Shown here piece after piece: positions 54,327 to 61,376 of a stretch of DNA of 64,000 bases. This DNA is from Thermococcus sp. M36 (GTDB lineage Archaea > Methanobacteriota_B > Thermococci > Thermococcales > Thermococcaceae). The notes beneath the pieces are model-generated. The model was given only the letters and a program-made list of their open reading frames with translations. It ran no database searches and was not told the origin of the DNA. The first letter of the stretch is position 1, and every line of letters starts with the position of its first letter. A program made the position numbers and the translations under genes. Location: assembly GCF_012027355.1 (NCBI RefSeq), contig NZ_SNUH01000001.1, forward strand, positions 62,001-126,000, read 5' to 3'.

Positions 54327-55054
54327 TACCTGGCATCGAAGAGATACGGCTCTTCCTGGAGAAGCTGGGTTTTGATCGGGGCTCAATAAACGAACTCATA
54401 GAGCAGATAGAGTACTTTGAGACCGAGGCGCCGGAGAGGGACGACATCGTGAGGAACTATCTGCGGGACGAGTGCATAGAGAGGATGATCGATGAGATAG
54501 TCAGAGAGGTACTGCGGCTGGGGAGAAAGGAGGTGAGGCTCCTCGACGTCGCCGCTGGCTCGGGCTTCTTCACGGAGCGCATAAAGAAGAGGCTCGAGGA
54601 GATGGGGGTGCGGACGGAGGTCTACGCCCTCGATATAACGCCCAGCATGCTGAGGAGGCTTAAGGAAAAAGGCATAACTCCCATCTGGGGGGTTGCCGAG
54701 AGGATAGGGGACTCGATAAGGATAGCCAACAAACACTACGGCCTCAGTGTGCCTGAGAAGTTCGATGTCGTGGTCTCAACCCTGGCGTTCCATCACTTCA
54801 TTAACCCCGAAGGCGTTCTGAGGAGCATCAGGGGCGTCCTTGAGGATGGAGGCAGGGTGGTCATCATAGACGTCCTCAAGCACAGCCACGGCGAGTTCAA
54901 GGACACCCTGAAGGACACCCACCTCGGCTTTTCGCTGGAAGAGATAAAAGAGATGGGCTCAAGGGTGTTCGGGAAGGTCGAAGCCCGGCCCCTCGGACTG
55001 CACTGTGAGGTTGACGGTGTCCTCATCGGGCTCTACAAGGCAGTGTTTGCTTAG
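54323..55054 (+). CDS. SAM methyltransferase in the transsulfuration operon
   Basis: 243 residues: LLDVAAGSGFFTERI, ALDITPSMLRRL, FDVVVSTLAFHHFINP. ATGA overlap with the gamma-lyase gene. An N-terminal helical extension of about 70 residues precedes the Rossmann fold. A SAM user placed with homocysteine enzymes suggests linked methyl and sulfur cycles (inference). Substrate unknown. Confidence 0.82.
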   Translation: MIPGIEEIRLFLEKLGFDRGSINELIEQIEYFETEAPERDDIVRNYLRDECIERMIDEIVREVLRLGRKEVRLLDVAAGSGFFTERIKKRLEEMGVRTEVYALDITPSMLRRLKEKGITPIWGVAERIGDSIRIANKHYGLSVPEKFDVVVSTLAFHHFINPEGVLRSIRGVLEDGGRVVIIDVLKHSHGEFKDTLKDTHLGFSLEEIKEMGSRVFGKVEARPLGLHCEVDGVLIGLYKAVFA

Positions 55055-55601
55055 GAATGTCCCTTTTCTGCCACTTCTTTTAGCCTTGAGTGTGCCCTCA
55101 AGAGCTCCTTTTTAATGATGTGCTCCACTATCAGGAGGTTCAGAATCTTCCCAGAAAACCTCCGCGGAGGGTGTAATGAACCCTTTCGATGCTCAGTGTC
55201 ATGCCGTCTGCAGGGATGAAGCAGTGTTCATACCTCAGGTTCTTTAAAAATGCCTCCCCCTCCACCATCTCCCCGGAATAGAAGGAGTTCTCCTTAAACC
55301 CCACAATCCGGTATTTTGCCCACCTTTTGGCCCCCTTTTTCCGGGTATAGTAAATCAGCCCCTTTTTCAGTCTCCCATCGCCCTCGGTCCTGAACTCGTA
55401 TTCCTGCCAGAATAGTACTAGATTACTGATGTCTGACACCAAAGAAAAGACTTCCTCGATTTCCGCACCAATAAGAACAGCCACCCCAATACAGTGGGAA
55501 AAGCCCTCACGTGGTCTACACTTCAGGAACTCAGCCCGGCCACTTTTGAGCCTCTCGACAACAGGATGAATTTCCTTTGGGCAGTATTTCTCCAGGCCCA
55601 T
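55051..55601 (-). pseudogene. SRPBCC-like protein with a frameshift near the 3' end
   Basis: Reads about 148 residues from ATG 55601, then stops at 55140-55142 after HYTLRGGF. Adding one T to the T-run at 55155-55158 (minus strand) restores the frame and adds a helical tail (SGKILNLLIVEHIIKKEL...) ending at 55051-55053. The fold resembles a START/SRPBCC lipid-binding protein (ISNLVLFWQEYEF; RYEHCFIPADG). Could be a sequencing error or a true mutation. Confidence 0.7.
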
Positions 55602-55676
55602 CGCCACAGCCCCCGTTCATCCAGCGGTTATCAGAGGGCAGTTAGAAACAAAAACATAAAAACAGGCGAAAGGACA

Positions 55677-55904
55677 TCAGCCCTCTAGGAGCTTTCTCCT
55701 TCTCCTCTCGTACTCTTCGTCGTCTATCTCGCCGCGTGCATACTTCTCGTCCAGTATCTCGAGGGCGCTCTTCTTTGAGGTCTTTTCACTGGAGCTCTGC
55801 TCAACGAGCCACTTGACGAACCACACTATTCCGACGATTATCAGAATCCAGAACAGGAGCATGAATATTGCCCCGAACCAGCCAAAGTAACCGAATCCCA
55901 TCAT
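55677..55904 (-). CDS. SHOCT-domain membrane protein
   Basis: 75 residues: a membrane helix ([17 protein letters not shown]), then a SHOCT module ([21 protein letters not shown]). ATG 55904 was preferred because GGTGG precedes the [11 protein letters not shown] start typical of the family; a longer start at 55970 is possible. Function unknown. Confidence 0.75.
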   Translation of the reverse strand: MMGFGYFGWFGAIFMLLFWILIIVGIVWFVKWLVEQSSSEKTSKKSALEILDEKYARGEIDDEEYERRRRKLLEG

Positions 55905-56105
55905 GTCGTGCCACCCCCATTCAGTTTCTCCTACATGAAGGAGATAATTTCCAAAACTTTCAAACATCATTTCGCTCGCCTCATAAGTTGTTTACCTGTA
56001 AAAGATTATAGAGCTTATTGTTATCGAAATTGAAAGGCTTCTCAAGAAATTTTTTCAAAGTGTGAGGTAAAACGCCCATTAAATCATACAATTTGCATGG
56101 ACAAT

Positions 56106-56136
56106 GTTTAAAATTCAGTTATTAAAATTAATAACT
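56106..56136 (+). promoter_or_regulatory. thi4 promoter with inverted repeat, candidate operator
   Basis: TATA-like GTTTAAAAT at 56106-56114, followed by perfect arms AGTTATTA (56117-56124) and TAATAACT (56129-56136) with a four-base spacer. The repeat lies between the TATA box and GGTGA (56138). Well placed for a repressor. Confidence 0.5.
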
Positions 56137-56146
56137 TGGTGATAAT

Positions 56147-56935
56147 ATGGCGAAGATACTTGCTAAGGTTAGTGAAAAAGATGTAACCTCAGCTATAGTT
56201 GACACGTTTTACAGTATGCTTAGGAACTACACGGAATCGGACGTAATAATAGTGGGGGCTGGACCAAGTGGATTGATAGCAGCAAGAGAGCTTGCAAAAG
56301 CGGGCAAGAAAGTTTTGGTTATAGAAAGGAACAACTATTTAGGAGGAGGCTTTTGGATCGGAGGATTCTTAATGAACAAAATAACAGTGAGGGCACCAGC
56401 ACAAGAGGTGTTAAAAGAACTTGGTGTCCCATATGAGAAATACACGAAAGGTCTCTATGTTGCAGATGGTCCTCATGCGTGTTCAAAGCTAATAGCAGCT
56501 GCTTGTGATGCGGGAGTGAAGTTCCTCAACATGACAAGCTTTGATGATGTGGTTATAAGAGATGGAAGAGTTGCAGGTGTTGTGGTGAACTGGACTCCAG
56601 TTCAGGCTTTGCCAAGGCAAATAACCTGTGTTGATCCAATAGCTCTCGAGTCAAAGCTTGTAATAGACGCTACTGGACACGATGCCTTTGTTGCTAAGAA
56701 GCTTGAAGAAAAAGGACTAATAAAGACGAGAGGACACGGCTCAATGTGGGTAGAAGAAAGTGAGGATGCTGTAATAAATCACACAGGCGAGGTTTATCCA
56801 GGGCTTATAGTTACGGGAATGGCAGTTTCTACAGTTTTTGGACTTCCAAGAATGGGACCAACCTTTGGAGGAATGCTCTTAAGCGGAAAGAGAGCCGCCG
56901 AGGTGGCTTTAGAGAAGCTCAAAGAACTGGAGTGA
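56147..56935 (+). CDS. thi4: Thiazole synthase Thi4 (cysteine-type)
   Basis: 262 residues. Makes the ADP-thiazole precursor of thiamin from NAD and glycine. [17 protein letters not shown] site; conserved GGGFWIGG; C-terminal [15 protein letters not shown]. Cys161 (ITCVDP) aligns with yeast Cys205 (CCMDP), the sulfur donor of suicide Thi4, where methanogen enzymes have His. Visibly AT-richer codons than the genes at 44-55 kb; GGTGA upstream. Confidence 0.9.
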   Translation: MAKILAKVSEKDVTSAIVDTFYSMLRNYTESDVIIVGAGPSGLIAARELAKAGKKVLVIERNNYLGGGFWIGGFLMNKITVRAPAQEVLKELGVPYEKYTKGLYVADGPHACSKLIAAACDAGVKFLNMTSFDDVVIRDGRVAGVVVNWTPVQALPRQITCVDPIALESKLVIDATGHDAFVAKKLEEKGLIKTRGHGSMWVEESEDAVINHTGEVYPGLIVTGMAVSTVFGLPRMGPTFGGMLLSGKRAAEVALEKLKELE

Positions 56936-56940
56936 TACCA

Positions 56941-57597
56941 ATGAAAATTTACATTGAAGATTCCTTTTCATTTTTTGAGGAGATTAGGAAGGTCTTCAAA
57001 TTCTCCGTGGAGTTTAGCCCCTATGTATTTAAAGACCCCTATTTTCTGGCATACATAAGAGTGAGGAACCCAAATAAGAGGGAATTTTACGAGCCTTTCC
57101 CTATTGAAGTAGAGAATGAAAAGAAGGGTCTCATAAATGGAGTTATCTATGATGGCGTGGAACTGCTAAAATATTTCTCTCGAGACGTTGATACCTCTGA
57201 GCCGACAGTTTTGATAACGAACAGGCTTATAGCCACATTTGGAGAGGATGGACGGTATCACCTTAGAATGATTGTAATGGGGCCTGCAGCAATAATTTCG
57301 CTTAAAGGAATACTCTATGCCCCAGCAAAGTCTCCCCAATATTATATGAAGCATTCATTTGGATTTAATGAGAAAATCAATGTAAATGTTGGCAAAGTGT
57401 TAAAAATGCTCCTTCTTCAGTTCTATGCTTATTTTAAGCATGAAGAAATCTTTTGCGAGAACGAGGAATGCATGCTCCACAATTGCCATACAACAGAGGA
57501 GATAGAGAAAGTGAAAGGGCTGTGTGAAAAACATAGAAAGATGCTTGGAGATGTTGTAAATTTAAGAGGACTATATGGAATGTGTGAAAAAGAGTAA
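56941..57597 (+). CDS. Archaemetzincin-like protein lacking the catalytic motif
   Basis: 218 residues. The C-terminal part has the structural zinc layout of archaemetzincins (FCENEECMLHNCH...CEKH) but where HExxHxxGxxH should precede it there is FYAYFKHEE-type sequence, so it is unlikely to cut peptides. Possibly the DUF6775 group, with less confidence. Starts six bases after thi4 with a GTGAT upstream. AT-rich island gene. Confidence 0.65.
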   Translation: MKIYIEDSFSFFEEIRKVFKFSVEFSPYVFKDPYFLAYIRVRNPNKREFYEPFPIEVENEKKGLINGVIYDGVELLKYFSRDVDTSEPTVLITNRLIATFGEDGRYHLRMIVMGPAAIISLKGILYAPAKSPQYYMKHSFGFNEKINVNVGKVLKMLLLQFYAYFKHEEIFCENEECMLHNCHTTEEIEKVKGLCEKHRKMLGDVVNLRGLYGMCEKE

Positions 57598-57624
57598 CAT
57601 AGAGTTAATGCTTGTTGTCATGCT

Positions 57625-57665
57625 TTTAAAAATGCTACTTTTTAGAATTAACCAAATTTTTAAAT
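57625..57665 (+). terminator. Possible oligo-T terminator of the thi4 unit
   Basis: Several T-runs (CTTTTAAAAA, CTTTTTAG, AATTTTTAAATTTT) follow the second gene, in keeping with archaeal oligo-T termination. Confidence 0.4.
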
Positions 57666-57750
57666 TTTGAATACTATTTAAAGTTTTATTTTATTACTCA
57701 CCTAGAACTTGTGAAAAGAAGCTTTTTGAGGACTTACTTTTTTTAGAAAT

Positions 57751-57774
57751 TTATTAACTTCAAATTATTAACTA
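57751..57774 (+). repeat. Tandem 9-mers upstream of the RiPP promoter
   Basis: TTATTAACT occurs at 57751-57759 and 57766-57774, a 15-base period, just ahead of the BRE/TATA at about 57783-57797. May be sites for an activator or repressor. Confidence 0.4.
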
Positions 57775-57782
57775 TAAGTTTA

Positions 57783-57800
57783 CGAAAATTATAAATATTT
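57783..57800 (+). promoter_or_regulatory. Promoter of the RiPP cluster
   Basis: CGAAAATTATAAATATT; TATA centre near 57793 places the transcription start at about 57815-57820. That is so close to the gene that either a leaderless message from ATG 57817 or a very short leader with GGTGA (57819-57823) and ATG 57829 is possible. Confidence 0.65.
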
Positions 57801-57828
57801 AATATGACAACTAGACATGGTGATTCCT

Positions 57829-57972
57829 ATGGGATGGCTATGCTATGCGGCCTGTGCAGCAGGATGCGTGGGCGGATGTGGAGCAGTCTGCTATATAACT
57901 GGAGCAACTGCAACGTTTGTAAGTTCCCAAGCCGCGATGGCTGGAGCAACTGCCTATGCATATGAACATTAA
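57829..57972 (+). CDS. RiPP precursor peptide, sactipeptide-like
   Basis: 47 residues (51 if started at ATG 57817). Cys at 5, 9, 13, 17 and 21, each four apart (MGWLCYAACAAGCVGGC, then GAVC), followed by a Cys-free tail rich in Ala, Thr, Ser and Tyr with GATAT as in known hairpin sactipeptides. Almost no leader before the first Cys. GGTGA five bases before the ATG. The next gene, a SPASM radical SAM enzyme, begins ten bases after its stop. The family layout (thuricin CD, thurincin H, subtilosin) fits Cys-to-alpha-carbon thioethers. Unlikely to be chance: the reading is bracketed by proper signals and the modifying enzymes. Confidence 0.82.
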   Translation: MGWLCYAACAAGCVGGCGAVCYITGATATFVSSQAAMAGATAYAYEH

Positions 57973-57982
57973 GGTGAAGGAC

Positions 57983-59491
57983 ATGTCCCATTTTGTTCGC
58001 TCTTTTATTTTTTTCCGGAGTGAACTAGGGACAGAATATTTATTCGATGACGTAACTGGCATTGTACTCCAGATTCCTTCAGAGATCAACTCACGAGTTA
58101 AACATATTCTCTTAGATAGTACAACACCTACCGAGGCTTTAGTTAAAATTCGCAAAGAAGCAATGGAAGAAAATAACTATTCTGGAATTTACAGAATTTT
58201 GGAAATTTTGATCTCCCATTTTGGGGCATTTTACAGACTTCCTCTGGAAACCTATACATTTGAAATAGGAGAGGACATGTTGCGATATATGATTCTGAGA
58301 GACGGGCTTTATGAGCTACTTCTGGAAGTTACTAATAACTGCAATTTTAGATGTCGGTATTGTGTATTCGGAGGTAGTTATAAAGATTTCAGAACTCATG
58401 GACACTCGTTTATGACGCAAGAAATAGCAATAAAAGCAATTGACTTATATTTTGATTACTTGGAAGAAGGAGCATTCTTAAATCCCAAAAGAGAGCCAAC
58501 AATAGCATTTTACGGAGGTGAGCCCCTTCTTAACTTCAAAATAATTGAGAAGTGTGTTAACTATACAAATCATAAATATTCAGACGAATTTACTCCTCGA
58601 TACACAATTACAACTAATGCTGCTCTGATAAATAAGAGAATAGCGGAATTCCTCGTTAAAAATGATTTTGATGTGTCCATAAGCTTAGATGGCCCTAAGA
58701 ATGAACATGATAGAAATAGAATATTACCCAACGGTAGGGGCACCTTTGACTTGGTCATGAGGGGCATATCCAATCTTAAGGAGGCCCAGAAAAAGTATGG
58801 CTCTAAAAAGGAGTACTTTGCTCTAGTTACCTATGATCCCAAGTCTAATTTATACAATATGGCGAAGTTTTTTGATGAGGAATCGCCAATACGTCCCATA
58901 ATCGCAAACCCCGTGCGTTCTATGGGGACTACATATTACTCGCTATTCACTACAGAGGACTATATAAATCACGAAAGAATGTTAAGGGAGCTTTTTAAAA
59001 AATTTCTTAAGGATTCAAAGAATAATCACAACTCAGTGTTTCTTGAGATTCTCTTTGGTGGGCCCGGAACATTGATGTTCTACAGAAACATTTTAAGTCG
59101 TAAAAATCCAACAGCCACATTCACATCAACTTGTATTCCAGGATTTAAATGGTATGTAACCACCGATGGAAAAATCCAAGTATGTGAGAGAGCATCTCCC
59201 ATTACTATAATTGGAGATATTAATGAAGGTTTAAATTTCTCCGCAATAAAAACACTAATTCAAAAGTACTTTAAGCTAATAAATAAGAAGTGTAATTACT
59301 GTAGCTTGGCTCACAGCTGTGCAAGATGCTTTGCGTATTTGGGCTCAGAAGACTGTAGTCTTTTTAAGCGCTGGGTAATTGACGGATTAAAAACCGCATT
59401 CACAATATACGAGAATAATCCAGAATATTTCGAAAGAAGACTATCAATACTGAAAGAAAAAGGTGGGGTTTATGAATTGGAAAACCTTTAA
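57983..59491 (+). CDS. Radical SAM/SPASM peptide maturase
   Basis: 502 residues. N-terminal about 100 residues (FRSELGTEYLFDDVTGIVLQI) look like the peptide-recognition part of sactisynthases. Radical SAM core with CNFRCRYC (Cys120, 124, 127) and YGGEPLLNF. C-terminal SPASM-like Cys set: TCIPG, QVCERA, KKCNYC, SCARC, EDC, for auxiliary clusters. Expected to link precursor Cys residues to backbone carbons. ATG 57983 has AGGTGA five bases upstream. AT-rich. Confidence 0.88.
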   Translation: MSHFVRSFIFFRSELGTEYLFDDVTGIVLQIPSEINSRVKHILLDSTTPTEALVKIRKEAMEENNYSGIYRILEILISHFGAFYRLPLETYTFEIGEDMLRYMILRDGLYELLLEVTNNCNFRCRYCVFGGSYKDFRTHGHSFMTQEIAIKAIDLYFDYLEEGAFLNPKREPTIAFYGGEPLLNFKIIEKCVNYTNHKYSDEFTPRYTITTNAALINKRIAEFLVKNDFDVSISLDGPKNEHDRNRILPNGRGTFDLVMRGISNLKEAQKKYGSKKEYFALVTYDPKSNLYNMAKFFDEESPIRPIIANPVRSMGTTYYSLFTTEDYINHERMLRELFKKFLKDSKNNHNSVFLEILFGGPGTLMFYRNILSRKNPTATFTSTCIPGFKWYVTTDGKIQVCERASPITIIGDINEGLNFSAIKTLIQKYFKLINKKCNYCSLAHSCARCFAYLGSEDCSLFKRWVIDGLKTAFTIYENNPEYFERRLSILKEKGGVYELENL

Positions 59492-60701
59492 GTTATATCC
59501 TTGGGTATATTATTATAGAGGCACAAATGGAGCAACACTCTACGACTGGCTAAATGGGAAAATATTAAGTCTGAACAATGAGCAGGCAAAAGTGCTGGAA
59601 GAATTAATAAAAGGAACGTCTGAAGATTTTATCACCGAGCACGAGAAATTCATAGACAGATTAAAGAGCTTTGGGTTCATTTCTCCCAAGAATATTTACA
59701 TTGACAATATCACAGTAGGTTCAAAGCTTCAAAAAGCGATGCAATTTATAAATACTTTCCAAGTACAACGACTTGATTTAGTACTTAGTACGCCCTGTGA
59801 TAGATATGACTCATGCCCAGTAAGAATTCCTAAGATTGCATCTCATGCATGTGAATCCTGTTTAGGATGTGCAAGAGAGGAAAAATCAAACAAGAATATT
59901 AGCCACGAAAAAATAATGAAGCTCTTAAAAGTGTTTAGACCTCCAGTAGTGACTTTGAGCGGGGGAGAATTGTTCACTGATGCCCCACTAGTTGAGAGTG
60001 TATTATCACTCCTTTTAACAGCTGAGTATCCTCAAATAACGGTCTTAATAATGCCACTACATGCTATAATGAAATTCAAAAATGAAATTGCGAAACACGT
60101 AAGTATGTTTGCGCAGAAAGGCAGGAATCTTGTACTAACTGCCGTACTCACTAAACATGGCTTTAAGGATATTCCAAAAATCTTAGAAATAGGAGAGGAG
60201 TTTAATATTCCACTTACTTTTGTGGTATATATAAATCTTGATGAACCTCCTGTAGAGATATCAAGATTAAACAACTTACAAAAAACAGCCACAATAGTAC
60301 CTGCGTTTTATTCTCTTAGTGGAAGGAACATTCTTGAAAATCTTAAGGAATTTTTAAATGTACATGTACATCCTATAAACTCATATATAGCTAAATCAAT
60401 ATCAATCGAAAGTTTAACGAGGGTAGTTGAATACAACTATGCTCAGTGTTTATATGGGAACCTGCTGATAAAATTTCCCGAAGAAGAGATATCCACCTGC
60501 AAGGGATACTACCTTTTGAACTACAAACTAAGGAAACTGAGTAGAAAAGCACTTCAAGAGGTCATGTCATTGTGGGATGACCCATGTGAAGATTGCTCCC
60601 TAAAAGGAGCATGCACAATGTGTCGTACCACAGTTAGATCTCTTCATATCACTCCAAATTCCTGCCCAATATGGAAGAAAGCCCTGGAGGTGGAGAAATG
60701 A
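59472..60701 (+). CDS. Second radical-SAM-like SPASM protein with unusual cluster motif
   Basis: 409 residues. An N-terminal recognition-like domain (LYDWLNGKILSLNNEQAKVL) precedes LDLVLSTPCDRYDSCPVR, where the usual CX3CX2C should be; instead there are Cys109 and 115, then Cys127, 130 and 133 (ACESCLGC). VVTLSGGELFTD matches the GGE motif. C-terminal SPASM-like Cys (QCLYGN, STCKGY, CEDC, CTMC, SCPIW) is intact. Either a variant enzyme or a partner of the first. Starts inside the end of the previous gene; GGTGGGG upstream. Confidence 0.8.
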   Translation: MNWKTFKLYPWVYYYRGTNGATLYDWLNGKILSLNNEQAKVLEELIKGTSEDFITEHEKFIDRLKSFGFISPKNIYIDNITVGSKLQKAMQFINTFQVQRLDLVLSTPCDRYDSCPVRIPKIASHACESCLGCAREEKSNKNISHEKIMKLLKVFRPPVVTLSGGELFTDAPLVESVLSLLLTAEYPQITVLIMPLHAIMKFKNEIAKHVSMFAQKGRNLVLTAVLTKHGFKDIPKILEIGEEFNIPLTFVVYINLDEPPVEISRLNNLQKTATIVPAFYSLSGRNILENLKEFLNVHVHPINSYIAKSISIESLTRVVEYNYAQCLYGNLLIKFPEEEISTCKGYYLLNYKLRKLSRKALQEVMSLWDDPCEDCSLKGACTMCRTTVRSLHITPNSCPIWKKALEVEK

Positions 60702-61366
60702 AACCAACAAGGACTCAAATCCTCGAAGAGCTCACATATACTGTAAAGCATATTGGGATAAACCTTCTTTTAATACCCTTTATGACGGCTGTTCTCTACT
60801 GGATGGCGAGCTTGAATCCCATACCAAGTGATGAAGTCGTTGGAAGCCTGAGCATCTCCCTCTCCATAATAGTTTCCCTCTTCTTCAGCGGCACAGTTTC
60901 CAGGGAAAAGCTTTTGGGCATCCACGAGATTCTTCTCAGTCTCCCGCTTGACCCGGTTCAGCTCGTGTTCATCAGAGCTCTCGGAGGCTTTATCATAGGA
61001 ATCACGGGGATAGCTTTGGGTAGTATCGTCGGATGGGTGCTTACTGAATACCTAGGCAATCCCCTCTCCCTGACAAAAATATTCAGTGGAGTCCTAATAT
61101 CGGCTCCTCTCCTCTTCAGCTTCATTTTTCTGGTAATCCTGATAACGTTCCTATTCCACTCGACACGCCTCGACGTTGCAAAGGGAATCATCGCCTTTGT
61201 GGCATTCTTTGCACCCCTCTACATCCCCAAGTATCTGGGGACGGGACTCTCAATACCAATGGCATTCGGTATTTCCCTGCTCCTCTCCACAGGAGCCATC
61301 GCCCTCTCTTTTTCAATGATAAAATCTCTCGGCACGAGGCTTGGGGAGAAAATGGTACTCATCTGA
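60698..61366 (+). CDS. ABC-2 permease of the RiPP exporter
   Basis: 222 residues, six hydrophobic segments. FSGTVSREKLLGIHEILLSLPL is the coupling region. ATGA overlap with the second radical SAM gene and a strong GGAGGTGGAG tie it to the cluster. Codon composition returns to the GC-rich norm here. Likely exports the mature peptide or gives self-protection. Confidence 0.85.
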   Translation: MKPTRTQILEELTYTVKHIGINLLLIPFMTAVLYWMASLNPIPSDEVVGSLSISLSIIVSLFFSGTVSREKLLGIHEILLSLPLDPVQLVFIRALGGFIIGITGIALGSIVGWVLTEYLGNPLSLTKIFSGVLISAPLLFSFIFLVILITFLFHSTRLDVAKGIIAFVAFFAPLYIPKYLGTGLSIPMAFGISLLLSTGAIALSFSMIKSLGTRLGEKMVLI

Positions 61367-61376
61367 GGTGGCCATC

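Noticed and set aside
56052-56064. CAAAGTGTGAG as a third copper-regulator site
   Set aside because: Only the first seven bases match CAAAGTGGAAA, and neither neighbouring gene is clearly copper-related.
57838-58155. 105-codon minus-strand frame across the RiPP precursor
   Set aside because: Antisense; the plus strand has promoter, ribosome-binding site, Cys pattern and a downstream maturase.
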